DNA of 64,000 bases from Avibacterium sp. 20-132 (GCF_023611925.1 NZ_CP091456.1:868001-932000); one strand, 5' to 3'. Positions 1 through 14,335 are shown, counted from the first letter of the stretch. Notes: a model not told the origin generated them from the sequence alone. Translations and numbers: made by a program.

Positions 1-387
1 GATCACATAATCGTCCACTAAATCCGCCCCTGCCGGTTTTGCGAAAACAGTAACAAAACGTGCATTTGGATAAAGCTCACGAATGGCACGCGCCGTGTTG
101 CCAGTATCTACTAAATCATCAACCACGATAAAGCCTTCGCCGCCATTAGGCACTTGCGCGGCGTGTAAAACATTTAATTCGCCTTGCTGATTATGATCGT
201 AGCTTGCGATACACACGGTTTCAACGTGGCGAATGCTCAATTCACGCGCCAATACCGCAGCAGGAAACAATCCCCCACGGCTCACTGCAATAATGCCTTT
301 CCATTGTGATGCTGGCAATAAACGTTCAGATAATTTGCGTGCGTGCATATGGAACATATCCCAAGTCACAACATATTTTTCACTCAT
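1..387 (-). CDS. gpt: Xanthine-guanine phosphoribosyltransferase (3' end missing)
   Basis: Purine salvage enzyme that joins guanine, xanthine or hypoxanthine to PRPP; normally a cytoplasmic or membrane-associated tetramer. The reading frame is open from an ATG at 385-387 to the window edge (129 codons) and begins [19 protein letters not shown]. The PRPP-binding loop of type I phosphoribosyltransferases is visible as [12 protein letters not shown], and the first PRPP loop as SRGGLFPA. The family is about 155 residues, so roughly the last 25 are outside the window. The AAGG of the leader lies some 14 bases upstream of the start, so the ribosome site is weak. It is divergent from pepD, and the 121-base gap must hold both promoters. 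Confidence 0.93.
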   Translation of the reverse strand, partial: MSEKYVVTWDMFHMHARKLSERLLPASQWKGIIAVSRGGLFPAAVLARELSIRHVETVCIASYDHNQQGELNVLHAAQVPNGGEGFIVVDDLVDTGNTARAIRELYPNARFVTVFAKPAGADLVDDYVI

Positions 388-508
388 AACTCACCTTAAC
401 TTAAGAAAGGAGCGGAAACCGCCCAATAAATAAAATTGCGTTAGGATAACTTGAAACCAATTTTTATGCTATTATTTTGATGAATTTTTTTCATTTGAGG
501 AAAAAACT

Positions 509-1963
509 ATGTCTGAAATCCAACAACTTCAACCTACCTTGTTGTGGAAATGGTTCGATCAAATTTGTGCCATTCCTCACCCATCTTATCACGAAGAAGC
601 ACTGGCTAATTTCATCGTAAATTGGGCGAAAGAAAAACAATTTTTTGTCGAGCGCGATGAAGTCGGCAATATTTTAATTCGCAAGCCTGCAAGCGCTGGT
701 ATGGAAAATCGCCCTACCGTGGTGCTGCAAGCTCATCTTGATATGGTGCCACAAGCCAACGAAGACACCCCACACAATTTCCAAACCGATCCCATTCAAC
801 CTTATATTGATGGTGAATGGGTTACTGCCAAAGGCACAACCTTAGGTGCAGATAATGGTATTGGTCTTGCTTCTGCGCTTGCCGCTTTAGAAGAGGAAAA
901 CCTTGCTCACCCAGAGTTAGAAGTTTTGCTCACAATGACCGAAGAACAAGGTATGGAAGGCGCAATTGGTTTACGTCCAAATTGGCTCAAAAGCCAAATT
1001 ATGATCAATACCGATACTGAAGAAAATGGTGAAATTTATATTGGTTGTGCCGGTGGGGTTAATGCTGATCTTAATATTCCGATCCAACAAACAGAAAATA
1101 CTTATACGCACAGCTATCAACTCGTACTAAAAGGCTTACGCGGTGGGCATTCTGGCGTAGATATTCATACTGGGCGTGTTAATGCAATTAAAACTTTAGT
1201 GCGTTTTCTTGCTCATCTACAACAACATTACCCACAAATTAATGTTGCTATTAGCCAGCTTAATGGGGGCTCAGTGCGTAATGCCATTCCTCGTGAAGCA
1301 TTTGTTACCTTATGTTTTGATGGTGATATAGCGCCATTACAAAGTGCGGTAGAAAATTTTGCAACATTATTAAAAACGGAATTAGCCATTGCCGAACCTC
1401 ATCTCCAATTATTTTTACAACCCACAGAAAAACCACAAACAATTTTAGACCGCACTTCACAAAATAAGGTTATTAATTTATTAAACGCCCTACCAAACGG
1501 TGTAATCCGCAATAGTGATGCCTTAGAAAATGTGGTGGAAACCTCGTTAAGTTTAGGTTTAATAAAGAGTGAAAATAACCACCTTCACGCAACAATTTTA
1601 ATCCGCTCATTAATTGAAAGTGGTAAACACTATGTGCAAGAAACCTTACAATCTTTAACTGAACTTTGTGATGCGGAAGTGGCATTTTCTGGTGATTACC
1701 CCGGTTGGGAACCTCAGCCAGAAAGCAAAATTTTAGCCTTAACAAGCCAAATTTATGCTGACATTTTAGGTTATAAACCTGAAATTAAAGTGATTCACGC
1801 AGGATTAGAATGTGGATTATTGAAAAAAATCTATCCAAATTTAGATGTTGTGTCTATCGGCCCAACCATCATTAACGCCCATTCTCCTGATGAGAAAGTG
1901 CATATCCCTGCCGTACAAACCTACTGGCAATTACTCACCAAAATTTTAGCGGAAGTGAAGTAA
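509..1963 (+). CDS. pepD: Aminoacyl-histidine dipeptidase (peptidase D)
   Basis: Cytoplasmic metallopeptidase of family M20 that hydrolyses Xaa-His dipeptides such as carnosine and other unspecific dipeptides. The 484 residues match the usual length. The di-metal site is visible: HLD at about residues 76-78, the bridging Asp in TLGADNG near 115, and the catalytic Glu pair in TMTEEQG near 145. The dimerisation (lid) domain follows from about 200 with the motif [13 protein letters not shown] ribosome site (GAGG) sits 8 bases before the ATG. One USS lies inside the gene at 1342, and a USS-pair terminator follows the stop. It stands alone, divergent from gpt. Confidence 0.95.
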   Translation: MSEIQQLQPTLLWKWFDQICAIPHPSYHEEALANFIVNWAKEKQFFVERDEVGNILIRKPASAGMENRPTVVLQAHLDMVPQANEDTPHNFQTDPIQPYIDGEWVTAKGTTLGADNGIGLASALAALEEENLAHPELEVLLTMTEEQGMEGAIGLRPNWLKSQIMINTDTEENGEIYIGCAGGVNADLNIPIQQTENTYTHSYQLVLKGLRGGHSGVDIHTGRVNAIKTLVRFLAHLQQHYPQINVAISQLNGGSVRNAIPREAFVTLCFDGDIAPLQSAVENFATLLKTELAIAEPHLQLFLQPTEKPQTILDRTSQNKVINLLNALPNGVIRNSDALENVVETSLSLGLIKSENNHLHATILIRSLIESGKHYVQETLQSLTELCDAEVAFSGDYPGWEPQPESKILALTSQIYADILGYKPEIKVIHAGLECGLLKKIYPNLDVVSIGPTIINAHSPDEKVHIPAVQTYWQLLTKILAEVK

Positions 1964-1976
1964 TTCATTAAAACAT

Positions 1977-2014
1977 AAGTGCGGTGGAAAATTTGGATAT
2001 TTTTTACCGCACTT
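1977..2014 (+). terminator. USS-pair terminator after pepD
   Basis: AAGTGCGGT at 1977-1985 and ACCGCACTT at 2006-2014 form a stem of at least 9 bp with a 20-base loop, followed by a T tract. Closely spaced inverted USS that act as Rho-independent terminators are well known in this family. It lies between the convergent pepD and transporter genes and could serve both. Confidence 0.8.
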
Positions 2015-2033
2015 TTTATTTAAAAAATTAAAC

Positions 2034-3377
2034 TCATTCTTTCGATTTTCTCGTTTGATATACAACCAAAATTGAGAAAATAATTGCAGCAATAACGGAC
2101 AGTAAATCAGCCCCTACCCAGAAATATGAGAGAGAATCGAAATCATAAATTTTATTACCAGCCGAATCAATCACCGTAGTTTTATCAATCATATAACCTG
2201 TTAAAAATTCACCAGCCGCTGCCCCCGCATAACCAAAAACGCCCATCATTCCTAATGCAATTCCTGACGCTGATTTGTGGGAAATATCTGTTGCTAATAA
2301 ACCACCTAAGAAACAAAGTTGAATACCTAAAGTAATACCAAAAACAGAAAGTGCGGCAATAGCAAGCCAAGTGTTACCTGCTGGTGCAAATAAAAATGCG
2401 GCAAGAGAAAGTGCATTAAGTAAACTCACTACGACCGTCATAATATTTCGCTTACCTTGCAAGAAACGATCTGATAACCAACCTGAAACGATCGTCCCTA
2501 AAATTCCAACAATACTATTTACGCTAATGATTGATGCGGCTTCTAATGTTGTATAACCTTTTCCATTTTCAAGGAAAAATACCCCCCAGCTATTTACACC
2601 ATAACGACCAATATACATACAGCAAGAAGCCACTGCTAACACCCAAATAGCGGGGTTTTTAATCACATCCCATTGATGTTTCAATACTTCTTTATTGTCT
2701 AACTCTTTGGTTTGTTTATCCATTGTAATAATAGGTTTAAAGCCACAAGCAGCGGGTGAATCTTTCATAAACATTATTGCAACTAGCACACCCAGTAATC
2801 CCATAATCCCAGCAAAACTGAAGCCAAAGCGCCAACCGAAAGTGGTAATAATTGCGGCAGTAACGACGAAAGTTATTCCTTCACCAACATTATGGGCTAC
2901 AGACCAAAATCCGTAGTAAGAACCTCGTTCTTTGTCATCATACCAACGTGAAAGTGCAACTACACAAGGTCCAACTCCCATTGATTGTACCCAGCCATTA
3001 AATCCCCAAATAATGGTAAGAAAAATTGCACTTGTCGTCATTCCCATTGCAAAATTACATAGTGCAGAGAAAAATAATCCTACAGAAAGGTAACGTACAA
3101 TATTAGAATGATCTGCTGCGGCACTATTTACAAACTTACCAACAGCATAGGTAATAAAAATAGCAGAGCCTATCACGCCAAGTTCCGTTGGGGTCAAAAT
3201 ATTATTATTTACTAAGGCAGGTTTAGCGACATTGAAAGATAAACGACAAACATAATAAATAGCATAAGCAAAAGAAAATGCCCAGAAACTTTTCATTCTT
3301 GTGCTTTTAAACATTGCTTCAGTATAACCTTTAAGCGGAATAGCTGGGCTTGCTTTAAAGAAGTTTAAAATAGACAT
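2034..3377 (-). CDS. OPA-family sugar-phosphate transporter (UhpT/UhpC/GlpT-like)
   Basis: Inner-membrane transporter of the major facilitator superfamily, organophosphate:phosphate antiporter family, 447 residues with about 12 hydrophobic segments. The N-terminal stretch with RLSFNVAKPAL, followed by a GxFITYxxGKF-type segment, is characteristic of the UhpT/UhpC/GlpT group. The family imports hexose phosphates or glycerol-3-phosphate in exchange for phosphate. I cannot decide the substrate from sequence. It overlaps nothing, but its ATG is only 12 bases after the stop of the phosphatase gene upstream, so the two are co-transcribed. No uhpAB two-component genes lie beside it. The pairing suggests that an imported phosphate ester is then dephosphorylated. 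Confidence 0.85.
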   Translation of the reverse strand: MSILNFFKASPAIPLKGYTEAMFKSTRMKSFWAFSFAYAIYYVCRLSFNVAKPALVNNNILTPTELGVIGSAIFITYAVGKFVNSAAADHSNIVRYLSVGLFFSALCNFAMGMTTSAIFLTIIWGFNGWVQSMGVGPCVVALSRWYDDKERGSYYGFWSVAHNVGEGITFVVTAAIITTFGWRFGFSFAGIMGLLGVLVAIMFMKDSPAACGFKPIITMDKQTKELDNKEVLKHQWDVIKNPAIWVLAVASCCMYIGRYGVNSWGVFFLENGKGYTTLEAASIISVNSIVGILGTIVSGWLSDRFLQGKRNIMTVVVSLLNALSLAAFLFAPAGNTWLAIAALSVFGITLGIQLCFLGGLLATDISHKSASGIALGMMGVFGYAGAAAGEFLTGYMIDKTTVIDSAGNKIYDFDSLSYFWVGADLLSVIAAIIFSILVVYQTRKSKE

Positions 3378-3389
3378 TGTATTTTTCTC

Positions 3390-4184
3390 CTAAAAAGTTA
3401 AGGTTCGAATAGATTCAAGTTTATTAAATATGCCTTGACAACTGGCAAGGATATAATTTCCTCTTAGTAATCCATCATTGGCTAAAAAATCATTGGTTTG
3501 GCCACCAGCTTCTTGAACTAATAAAATACCAGCAAGACAATCCCATGCATTAATATGCGGTTCAAAATATCCAATGAGTCTACCTGCGGCAACATAGGCC
3601 AAAGTTAATGCGCCTGAACCATTACGGACAAACATCCCTCCTTCTTTTAATACCTGATCGATAACCGGCACAAACATACTCGGCGGAACACGATGAGACA
3701 TTCCTAACCCGACTAATCCTTCTTGTAAAGAAATCACTTTTGATGTCGATAAAGGAACCTCATTCACAAAAGCCCCTTCACCTTTCATTGTGTGAAAAAG
3801 TTCTTTGTGTAATGGATCATAAATGAGTCCAATGACGATTTCCTGTTTGTAAAGCACCGCAATGGAAATACACCACGCTTGTAAACCATATAAAAAAGGA
3901 CTTGTGCCATCTATGGGATCAACCACCCAACAAAAGTCCTTATCAAGTCCATCCGCTCCTGATTCCTCGCCTAAAAAACCATCATTTGGAAAGTGAATTT
4001 TTAATGCTGTTTTTATCTCTTTTTCAACATTTTGATCAGCTATGCTTACTAAATCTTGCGCTTCGCCCTTTTTATGTTGAATATTAAGTTTATCTCTATT
4101 TAAGTAAAATGAGAGCGCTATTTCCCCCACATTCTTAATGAGTTCTTTTGCAAAAACATAACGCTGCTGTATATGGTTATTCAT
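3390..4184 (-). CDS. Inositol monophosphatase family phosphatase
   Basis: Mg2+-dependent phosphatase of the inositol monophosphatase / SuhB / CysQ superfamily, 264 residues. The metal-binding motifs are present in order: GEES near residue 72, DPIDGT near 89-94 and NAWDCLAG near 208. These are the residues that bind the catalytic metals and the substrate phosphate. It is first in an operon with the sugar-phosphate transporter 12 bases downstream. This context favours a sugar phosphate or inositol phosphate as substrate rather than the ribosome-linked role of SuhB or the PAP phosphatase role of CysQ. That assignment is inference; the family call is firm. Confidence 0.85.
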   Translation of the reverse strand: MNNHIQQRYVFAKELIKNVGEIALSFYLNRDKLNIQHKKGEAQDLVSIADQNVEKEIKTALKIHFPNDGFLGEESGADGLDKDFCWVVDPIDGTSPFLYGLQAWCISIAVLYKQEIVIGLIYDPLHKELFHTMKGEGAFVNEVPLSTSKVISLQEGLVGLGMSHRVPPSMFVPVIDQVLKEGGMFVRNGSGALTLAYVAAGRLIGYFEPHINAWDCLAGILLVQEAGGQTNDFLANDGLLRGNYILASCQGIFNKLESIRTLTF

Positions 4185-4310
4185 ATATTCCCCCTTTTTT
4201 CACATTCAATGAAATTAGAACATATATTTCAAAATATAAAAACTTCAAACTTTTTATTTTGAGATATGTTTCACAAAATATTTTCAGGGGATCTTTGGAT
4301 AGAAAAAGAA

Positions 4311-4335
4311 AAACCACCCAAAGGTGGTTTTTTTA
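4311..4335 (-). terminator. Terminator of the atp operon
   Basis: The perfect stem AAACCACC/GGTGGTTT at 4311-4330 has a 4-base loop and T runs on both sides, so it can work in either direction. It lies 18 bases past the atpC stop. Confidence 0.85.
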
Positions 4336-4347
4336 AATGCGGTTAAA

Positions 4348-4776
4348 TTAGCGTTTGTTTTTGACTAATTTTTCGGTCAGTTCGTAAGCACGGAGTTTAG
4401 CTAATTCTTTAGAAAGTTTAGCTGCAAGCAATTCATAATTAGCATCTTTTGCTGAAGAAACAATATTCTCTTCTGCCTGACGTTTTGCTGCTAAAATACG
4501 ATCTGCATCAAGCTCTTTACCTCGAATTGCCACATCCGCAAGGACAGTAACGACATTCGGTTGAACTTCTAAAAAGCCACCAGAAACATAGATAACTTCT
4601 TCATTGCCATTTTCTAAGGTCAATTTGACGATACCTGGTTTAATTGCCGTTAATAATGGGGTATGGCCCGGTAAAATACCAAGCTCCCCTTCAATCCCTG
4701 TGGCTTGAATGCTTTTTACTTTACCTGTAAAAATACTTTCTTCTGCACTTACAACCGTTAAATTTAATGTTGCCAT
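4348..4776 (-). CDS. atpC: ATP synthase F1 epsilon subunit
   Basis: Central-stalk subunit of the F1Fo ATP synthase. It couples gamma rotation to the c-ring and inhibits ATP hydrolysis. The 142 residues match the gammaproteobacterial length. An N-terminal beta-sandwich (with [16 protein letters not shown] near residues 33-48) is followed by a C-terminal helical hairpin rich in Ala, Lys and Glu. It is the last gene of the operon, 38 bases after atpD and just before a strong terminator. Confidence 0.97.
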   Translation of the reverse strand: MATLNLTVVSAEESIFTGKVKSIQATGIEGELGILPGHTPLLTAIKPGIVKLTLENGNEEVIYVSGGFLEVQPNVVTVLADVAIRGKELDADRILAAKRQAEENIVSSAKDANYELLAAKLSKELAKLRAYELTEKLVKNKR

Positions 4777-4814
4777 TGTGATTCTCCTTCAAGTTTTAAT
4801 CTGGCTTGAAGTGA

Positions 4815-6200
<1,386 letters not shown>

Positions 6201-6204
6201 CTAC

Positions 6205-7074
6205 TTAAATTGCTGCTGCACCAGCAACAATTTCATTCAATTCATTTGTAATACTTGTTTGGCGAGCTTTGTTATAAACTAATTGCAAGTCTTTAATTAA
6301 ATTACCTGCATTATCAGTTGCTGCTTTCATCGCCACCATTCTAGCTGCTTGTTCAGAAGCCAAATTTTCAACCACCGCTTGATAAACTTGAGATTCTAAA
6401 TAACGAACTAATAAACTATCTAACAATATTTTTGGTTCAGGTTCGTAAATGTAATCCCAAGATTGGGTATGTTCACCTAAATCATCATTGTCTAATTCAG
6501 GCAAAGGAACAAGTTTTTCTAAAGTAGGTTTTTGCGACATTGTGTTGATGAACTTATTATAAGCAATGTAGATAGCATCTAATCTGCCTTCTCTATAAGC
6601 ATCAAACATTTGATTTGCCGTACCAATTAACTCTTCAACAGAAGGCGTATCACCCATACCAGAATGTTGAGCCTCAATATTCAAGCCAAGAGATTGGAAA
6701 AAACCGATACCTTTCGCACCAATTAAGCCTAGTGAAACTTCCACTTGTTTTTCTTTCCAACCTTTAATTTCTTGAAGTGCGGTTTTAAATAAGTTGATAT
6801 TTAAACCGCCACATAATCCACGATCTGTTGAGACAAGTAAGATACCTACTTTTTTTACTTCTCGTTCTACCAAAAACGGATGTTTATAACCAATACTGGC
6901 TTTTGACACGTGGCTAATTACACGGCGTATTGCATTTGAATACGGACGTGAAGATGACATTCGATCCTGCGTTTTACGCATTTTCGATGCAGCAACCATT
7001 TCCATTGCCTTAGTAATTTTTTGTGTACTTTGAACACTGGAAATTTTGGTTCTTATCTCTTTTGCACCTGCCAT
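6205..7074 (-). CDS. atpG: ATP synthase F1 gamma subunit
   Basis: Rotor shaft of F1, 289 residues. The N-terminal helix contains the family signature [21 protein letters not shown], here near residues 7-27, and the C-terminal helix ends with [14 protein letters not shown]. These two helices form the coiled coil inside the alpha3beta3 ring. A USS lies within the gene at 6775. It is 21 bases downstream of atpA. Confidence 0.97.
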   Translation of the reverse strand: MAGAKEIRTKISSVQSTQKITKAMEMVAASKMRKTQDRMSSSRPYSNAIRRVISHVSKASIGYKHPFLVEREVKKVGILLVSTDRGLCGGLNINLFKTALQEIKGWKEKQVEVSLGLIGAKGIGFFQSLGLNIEAQHSGMGDTPSVEELIGTANQMFDAYREGRLDAIYIAYNKFINTMSQKPTLEKLVPLPELDNDDLGEHTQSWDYIYEPEPKILLDSLLVRYLESQVYQAVVENLASEQAARMVAMKAATDNAGNLIKDLQLVYNKARQTSITNELNEIVAGAAAI

Positions 7075-7095
7075 TGATTTTCTCCGTTATGTGAA

Positions 7096-8637
7096 TTACC
7101 AAGCGCTGTTTGCTTTGAAATTATCTAAAATTGCTTGCAATGTCGCTTTGATTTCATCGTTATAATCGCCAGTTTTGGTTAAACCATTCATAAAGTCTGC
7201 ATAATTATGTGCTGCATACTCTAAAAGGGCAGATTCAAAAGATGCAATACGATCTAACTCAACATCTTCTAAATAACCGAATTCAACGGCAAATAGAACT
7301 AATGCTTGTTGTGCAACGCTTAATGGAGAATATTGTTTTTGTTTCAATAATTCTGTTACTTTCTGACCGTGAGAAAGTTGTTTACGGGTTGCATCATCAA
7401 GATCTGAAGCAAATTGAGCAAAGGCGGCTAATTCACGATATTGCGCAAGTGCGGTACGAATGCCGCCAGCCAATTTTTTAATGACTTTAGTTTGCGCCGC
7501 ACCACCTACACGAGATACCGAAATACCTGGGTTTACCGCAGGACGAATCCCTGAGTTAAACAAGTTAGACTCTAAGAAAATCTGACCATCGGTAATAGAA
7601 ATTACGTTGGTTGGAACGAAAGCGGATACGTCACCTGCTTGGGTTTCAATAATTGGTAATGCCGTTAAAGAACCTGTTTTACCTGTTACTTTACCCTGCG
7701 TGAAACGCTCAACATATTCTGCATTAACACGAGATGCACGTTCAAGTAAGCGAGAATGTAAATAGAATACATCACCCGGGAAGGCCTCACGACCCGGTGG
7801 ACGACGTAATAATAATGAAATTTGACGATAAGCTACCGCTTGTTTTGATAAATCATCATAAACAATGAGAGCATCTTCACCACGGTCACGGAAATATTCT
7901 CCCATTGCACAGCCTGAATAAGGGGCAAGATATTGGAGTGCAGCAGATTCAGATGCAGATGCCACAACAACAATCGTATTTTGTAATGCGCCGTGTTCTT
8001 CTAATTTACGCACAACGTTTGCAATGGTTGAGGCTTTTTGACCAATCGCCACATAGATACATTTAATACCAGAGTCTTTTTGGTTAATAATGGCATCAAT
8101 CGCTAATGCAGTTTTACCTGTTTGACGGTCACCGATAATTAATTCACGCTGACCACGACCAATTGGTACCATTGAATCCACTGCTTTATAACCCGTTTGA
8201 ACAGGCTGATCAACAGATTTACGATCGATAACACCCGGCGCAATCACTTCTACTGGTGAATAGCCATCATGTTCAACTTCACCTTTTCCATCAATTGGCT
8301 GACCAAGCGTATTCACTACTCGGCCTAATAAACCTCGACCTACTGGTACTTCAAGAATACGTCCTGTACATTGAACTTCCATTCCTTCTGAAAGATCAAC
8401 ATAAGGTCCCATCACTACCGCACCTACTGAATCACGTTCTAAGTTAAGTGCCATAGCATAACGATTACCGGGTAATGCAATCATTTCCCCTTGCATTACA
8501 TCGCTTAGCCCATGAATACGAATAACCCCATCACTAACAGAAACAATGGTTCCCGTATTACGAGGCTGGCTTACTACATTAAACTCGGCAATGCGTTTTT
8601 TAATTAATTCACTAATTTCAGTTGAATTTAGTTGCAT
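7096..8637 (-). CDS. atpA: ATP synthase F1 alpha subunit
   Basis: Non-catalytic nucleotide-binding subunit of F1, 513 residues, exactly the common length. The P-loop GDRQTGKT is at residues 169-176, and the alpha signature [17 protein letters not shown] is in the central domain. The N terminus ([16 protein letters not shown]) is the part that binds the delta subunit. A USS lies at 7447. It follows atpH after 12 bases. Confidence 0.98.
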   Translation of the reverse strand: MQLNSTEISELIKKRIAEFNVVSQPRNTGTIVSVSDGVIRIHGLSDVMQGEMIALPGNRYAMALNLERDSVGAVVMGPYVDLSEGMEVQCTGRILEVPVGRGLLGRVVNTLGQPIDGKGEVEHDGYSPVEVIAPGVIDRKSVDQPVQTGYKAVDSMVPIGRGQRELIIGDRQTGKTALAIDAIINQKDSGIKCIYVAIGQKASTIANVVRKLEEHGALQNTIVVVASASESAALQYLAPYSGCAMGEYFRDRGEDALIVYDDLSKQAVAYRQISLLLRRPPGREAFPGDVFYLHSRLLERASRVNAEYVERFTQGKVTGKTGSLTALPIIETQAGDVSAFVPTNVISITDGQIFLESNLFNSGIRPAVNPGISVSRVGGAAQTKVIKKLAGGIRTALAQYRELAAFAQFASDLDDATRKQLSHGQKVTELLKQKQYSPLSVAQQALVLFAVEFGYLEDVELDRIASFESALLEYAAHNYADFMNGLTKTGDYNDEIKATLQAILDNFKANSAW

Positions 8638-8649
8638 CTTTTATTCCTC

Positions 8650-9198
8650 TTATAATTGCAACTCATTTGCTAGACGAGCCAATTGACCTCGGCTACTTCC
8701 GTCAATGACAAAATCATCGGTACGAATAATTACACCTGCAATCAGGGTACTATCAATGCTGCAATTTAATTTAACTTTACGAGCAAGTTTCTTTTCCATT
8801 GCTACAGCAATTTTATCTTGTTGCTCTTTACTTAATGGTTGAGCTGAGACAACATTCACTTCTGCAATGGCTTGATGTTCTCTGACATAATGTTGGAACT
8901 GTGCAAATACTGCAGGAAGTACAGTTAAACGCTTATTTTCAGCCATTAACCGAATCAAATTTTGCCCATATTGATCAAGTTGGTCGCCACAAATTGAAAT
9001 CACCGTATCAGCAACGCTATTGGCAGATAAATCGCTAGTAAGAAAATTTTGCATCTCTTGATTTTCAACCACTTGAGAAACAAAACTTAACATTTCTGTC
9101 CATTTTTCTACCGCACTTTTATTTTGCGCTTGCTGTTCAACGGCAAAATCAAATGCTGCTTTTGCATAAGGGCGAGCTATGGTAGTTAATTCTGACAT
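8650..9198 (-). CDS. atpH: ATP synthase F1 delta subunit
   Basis: Peripheral-stalk protein that links the top of F1 to the b dimer. I place the start at 9198 ([19 protein letters not shown], 182 residues), because this matches the family N terminus and has an AGGAAGG ribosome site upstream. The frame is open for nine more codons, but that longer form would overlap atpF. The C-terminal segment [19 protein letters not shown] is the conserved family signature. A USS is at 9110. Confidence 0.95.
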   Translation of the reverse strand: MSELTTIARPYAKAAFDFAVEQQAQNKSAVEKWTEMLSFVSQVVENQEMQNFLTSDLSANSVADTVISICGDQLDQYGQNLIRLMAENKRLTVLPAVFAQFQHYVREHQAIAEVNVVSAQPLSKEQQDKIAVAMEKKLARKVKLNCSIDSTLIAGVIIRTDDFVIDGSSRGQLARLANELQL

Positions 9199-9211
9199 AA
9201 GCTCAACCTTC

Positions 9212-9682
9212 CTATAATTCTGCAACTAATTTATCAATAATGTCATTGTTTGCCGCTTCATCAACTGTACGACCCACAATTTTCTCAGCACCAGCAACGG
9301 CTAAAGAAGCAACTTTTGCACGTAATTCTTCTTGAACACGCTTACGCTCTGATTCAATTTCAGCATGACCTTGTTCAATAATTTTTGCTTTCAATGCTTC
9401 AGCTTCTGCTTTTACTTCTTCAAGAATTTCATTACGGCGTTTATTCGCTAAATCCACAATTTCTTGAGCTTGAAGTTTCGCTTGATTCATTTCTTGTTCA
9501 ATCAAAACTTTTACATCAGCCTGTTCTTTTTTTGCTACTTCTGCCGAGCTTAACGCATTTGCGATTTGGCTTTGACGTTCTTCAATCGCCTTAATAATCG
9601 GGGGCCAAACGTATTTCATACAAAATAATACGAAAAGCACAAAGGCGATAGTTTGCCCGATTAATGTTGCGTTAATATTCAC
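9212..9682 (-). CDS. atpF: ATP synthase Fo subunit b
   Basis: Peripheral stalk of the ATP synthase, 156 residues, present as a dimer. It has one N-terminal membrane helix (about residues 5-25, containing [15 protein letters not shown]), then a long charged, Ala/Glu/Lys-rich coiled coil. The family motif around [11 protein letters not shown] follows the membrane segment. It stops 13 bases before the atpH start. Confidence 0.97.
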   Translation of the reverse strand: MNINATLIGQTIAFVLFVLFCMKYVWPPIIKAIEERQSQIANALSSAEVAKKEQADVKVLIEQEMNQAKLQAQEIVDLANKRRNEILEEVKAEAEALKAKIIEQGHAEIESERKRVQEELRAKVASLAVAGAEKIVGRTVDEAANNDIIDKLVAEL

Positions 9683-9737
9683 AACGGTCCTCCTAACTTA
9701 TTAGTTATTAACCCTTTACCTAGTAAAGAATTATCCG

Positions 9738-10031
<294 letters not shown>

Positions 10032-10047
10032 TTAAAGTTAAAAGAAA

Positions 10048-11264
<1,217 letters not shown>

Positions 11265-11408
11265 CGTATTGATTACTTATAAAAAATCATCTTATAAAAT
11301 CGAAATAAATTATACAATTCCCACGATTTTATGCAATAGCTAAGCTGACAAAAAAGCACAGCAATGCTAAATATTCTGTCAGAGGTTATTATGGTTTTTT
11401 TATCCCGA

Positions 11409-12047
11409 TCACGCTTTCTTTGTTAGTAAAACCAAATGCCGTTCCCCGACTAATTCAGGTACGACTAAAGGCACGATCTTATTAACCCGAATTGATGGGC
11501 TTAACGCTGATGCTTCTTGAGGTTGATAAATACCTTTCAAAGCATAAAAAATGCCTTGTTGATTGAGTAAATGAATACACCAATCCGTCATATCTTTAAG
11601 CGAGGCAAACGCGCGACTTAATACGCCATCAAAAAGTTCCTCAGGCTGATATTCTTCCACTCGACTCAATACTGGCGTAACATTGGTAATGCCTAGCTCT
11701 CGCAGCGCATTACGAATAAAACTAATGCGTTTGCCTAAGCTATCTAACAACACAAAGGTTTTATCTGGGTTGATAATGGCTAAAGGTAAACCGGGTAAGC
11801 CCGGGCCTGTTCCGACATCAATAAAACGTTCACCTTGTAAGTAAGGACTGACAACAAGGCTATCCATAATATGCTTGACGAGCATATCTTGCGGATCTCG
11901 CACAGAAGTGAGATTGTAAGCCTTGTTCCATTTATCTAGCAAAGCCACGAGCTTAACTAACTGCGCTTTTTGCTGATCGCTCACAGAAAGTGCGGTGCTT
12001 TTTAGCAGAAAATTTAATTTTTCTTTAAGTTCTTCAATGTTAGCCAT
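11409..12047 (-). CDS. rsmG: 16S rRNA (guanine-527-N7)-methyltransferase
   Basis: AdoMet-dependent methyltransferase that modifies G527 in the 530 loop of 16S rRNA, 212 residues. The SAM-binding motif is [17 protein letters not shown] near residues 76-92, preceded by KHIMDSL. The start codon shares one base with the mnmG stop (TAATG), so translation is probably coupled. This mnmG-rsmG pair next to the atp operon is conserved around oriC. A USS is at 11988. Confidence 0.96.
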   Translation of the reverse strand: MANIEELKEKLNFLLKSTALSVSDQQKAQLVKLVALLDKWNKAYNLTSVRDPQDMLVKHIMDSLVVSPYLQGERFIDVGTGPGLPGLPLAIINPDKTFVLLDSLGKRISFIRNALRELGITNVTPVLSRVEEYQPEELFDGVLSRAFASLKDMTDWCIHLLNQQGIFYALKGIYQPQEASALSPSIRVNKIVPLVVPELVGERHLVLLTKKA

Positions 12048-13936
12048 TATTCACCACGCTTTAACATACCTTGTTTTTTCAGGTTCACCAATAAAATAGA
12101 AATTGCCGCAGGAGTTACCCCCGAAATACGGCTTGCTTGTCCAATAGAAGTAGGACGATGTTGGATTAATTTTGACCGCACTTCATTAGATAATCCAGAT
12201 ACCGCATCATAATCAAAATTATCGGGAATTTCTGTATTTTCATAACGTTTTTGACGTGCGATTTCTTCTTGCTGATGTTCAATATAACCTTGATATTTGA
12301 TCGCGATTTCTACTTGCTCAGCGGCTTCTTTATCTTCAATCGCAGGGGCAAAAGGGGTTAATTGCGTAAGAGATTGATAATTCACTTCAGGGCGACGTAA
12401 TAAATCTTCACCACTTGCTTCACGGCTTAATGGACTATTGAGCAACGCATTCGCTTGTGCTAAATGTTCAGAACGAGGGTGCAACCAAATACTACGTAAA
12501 CGCTGGCGCTCTAATTCAATATTTTCCATTTTTTGATTAAAACGCACCCAACGCTTTTCATCAATTAAGCCAAGTTTATGCGCCGTTGGGGTTAATCGAA
12601 TATCCGCATTGTCTTCACGTAGTAATAAACGGTATTCTGCTCGAGAAGTGAACACTCGATAAGGCTCTTTTGTTCCTAAGGTACAAAGATCATCAACTAA
12701 CACACCAATATAAGCCTGATCACGATGTGGATACCAACTGTCTTTGCCCTGAACATAAAGTCCCGCATTGATGCCCGCTAATAAGCCCTGTGCAGCAGCT
12801 TCTTCATAACCTGTGGTACCGTTAATTTGTCCGGCAAAAAATAACCCGTTAATGGCTTTTGTTTCTAGGGTCGGTTTTAAATCACGCGGATCAAAATAAT
12901 CATATTCAATGGCATAACCCGGTTTGATAATGCGCGCATTTTCCAGCCCTTTCATTGAATTCACAATGCCCATTTGCACATCAAATGGCAAACTGGTTGA
13001 AATGCCGTTTGGATAAACTTCATTTGAAGTCAAACCTTCAGGCTCAAGATAAATTTGGTGAGAATTACGTTCAGCAAAACGCATCACCTTATCTTCAATA
13101 GAAGGACAATAACGTGGGCCAATGCCTTCGATCACGCCAGCATACATTGGGCTACGATCTAAATTATTCCGGATCAATTCATGCGTTTGTTCATTTGTAT
13201 GGGTGATATAGCAAGGAATTTGGCGAGGATGTTGATCCACCGATCCCATAAAGGAAAAAACAGGTAATTTTTCATCGCCATGTTGTTTTGCGAGTACATC
13301 AAAATTAATTGTCCTCGCATCAATACGCGGTGGTGTACCTGTTTTTAAACGATCTACGTGTAAGTTAAGATCACGCAAGCGATGAGCTAAACTCACTGAA
13401 GCTGGATCCCCAGCACGACCGCCTGCATAATTTTCCATTCCAATGTGGATCTTACCTGATAAAAATGTTCCCGCAGTTAAGATCACGGATTTGGCTCGAA
13501 ATTTTAATCCCATTTTGGTTTCTACACCAGATACACGATCCTGTTCGATCAAAATATCCGTAACCTCTTGTTGGAAAATATCTAAATTTGGTTGATTTTC
13601 AAGTGCGATCCTAACTGCTTGGCGATACAACACGCGATCCGCTTGCGCACGGGTAGCACGTACCGCAGGGCCTTTGCTGCTATTTAACGTACGAAATTGA
13701 ATACCGGCTTGATCCGCAGCCGTTGCCATCAAGCCTCCCATTGCATCAATTTCTTTTACCAAATGGCCTTTACCAATACCACCAATAGCAGGGTTACAAG
13801 ACATTTGCCCTAATGTATCCACATTGTGGGTTAATAATAAGGTTTTTAATCCCATTCGTGCTGGAGCAAGCGCTGCTTCAGTTCCTGCGTGTCCACCACC
13901 AATAACAATCACATCATAATTTTCCGTATAAAACAT
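12047..13936 (-). CDS. mnmG: tRNA uridine-34 carboxymethylaminomethyl modification enzyme, FAD subunit
   Basis: Works with MnmE (not in this window) to put the cmnm5 group on wobble U34 of several tRNAs. The 629 residues match the family. The FAD-binding Rossmann motif is [10 protein letters not shown] near residues 13-22. The second signature [18 protein letters not shown] is near 45-62. The C-terminal helical domain ends with [17 protein letters not shown]. It is the gene next to the origin. In related bacteria its transcription influences origin firing; this is known for E. coli and only inferred here. Confidence 0.97.
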   Translation of the reverse strand: MFYTENYDVIVIGGGHAGTEAALAPARMGLKTLLLTHNVDTLGQMSCNPAIGGIGKGHLVKEIDAMGGLMATAADQAGIQFRTLNSSKGPAVRATRAQADRVLYRQAVRIALENQPNLDIFQQEVTDILIEQDRVSGVETKMGLKFRAKSVILTAGTFLSGKIHIGMENYAGGRAGDPASVSLAHRLRDLNLHVDRLKTGTPPRIDARTINFDVLAKQHGDEKLPVFSFMGSVDQHPRQIPCYITHTNEQTHELIRNNLDRSPMYAGVIEGIGPRYCPSIEDKVMRFAERNSHQIYLEPEGLTSNEVYPNGISTSLPFDVQMGIVNSMKGLENARIIKPGYAIEYDYFDPRDLKPTLETKAINGLFFAGQINGTTGYEEAAAQGLLAGINAGLYVQGKDSWYPHRDQAYIGVLVDDLCTLGTKEPYRVFTSRAEYRLLLREDNADIRLTPTAHKLGLIDEKRWVRFNQKMENIELERQRLRSIWLHPRSEHLAQANALLNSPLSREASGEDLLRRPEVNYQSLTQLTPFAPAIEDKEAAEQVEIAIKYQGYIEHQQEEIARQKRYENTEIPDNFDYDAVSGLSNEVRSKLIQHRPTSIGQASRISGVTPAAISILLVNLKKQGMLKRGE

Positions 13937-14147
13937 AATAACCTTAATTGCGTGATAAATTTGATCTTCATAAAAGTAACCGCGTATTCTACATCAAATT
14001 GATCATTGCTTAAATCGAAGATTGAAGATCCCGTGAATTTTGTTTACAAGATCAAAGGATCAAGAAAAATGATCGTTGCTTATAAATATAAGATCTCTTT
14101 TTATATATAAAGATCTTATTATGATAATTATTAGGATCGCTGATCTT

Positions 14148-14156
14148 TGTGAATAA
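14148..14156 (-). promoter_or_regulatory. DnaA box (R1-like, TTATTCACA)
   Basis: TGTGAATAA on the plus strand reads TTATTCACA on the minus strand, one base from the consensus TTATCCACA. It lies just right of the AT-rich element, preceded by ATTAGGATCGC as in E. coli, where R1 sits in the same orientation. Confidence 0.75.
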
Positions 14157-14254
14157 GGGTAAAATTCATTTAAAAATAAATGAGTTAGATCCTTTTTAAA
14201 GCTGTTTAGATCACCACTTGATCTTGCTGTATATCTTGTGAGTAAAAGCAAAAG

Positions 14255-14263
14255 TTATCCACA
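14255..14263 (+). promoter_or_regulatory. DnaA box (perfect TTATCCACA)
   Basis: Exact match to the high-affinity DnaA 9-mer, inside the GATC-rich intergenic region. Confidence 0.88.
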
Positions 14264-14326
14264 GATAATCGTTAAGATATTTTTATTTACAGAGTAAATA
14301 CAATATTTAGACAAGTTTCTTCTTAG

Positions 14327-14335
14327 TTATCCACA
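14327..14335 (+). promoter_or_regulatory. DnaA box (perfect TTATCCACA, R4-like)
   Basis: Second exact DnaA 9-mer, 72 bases from the previous one. It is the box nearest mioC, with the same orientation and place as R4 of E. coli. Confidence 0.88.

Noticed and set aside
4148..4336. 62-codon plus-strand frame between phosphatase and atpC
   Set aside because: It overlaps the phosphatase start and the atp terminator, and has no motif.
14060..14251. 63-codon minus-strand frame in the origin region
   Set aside because: It lies across DnaA boxes and GATC sites; origin function explains the sequence better.
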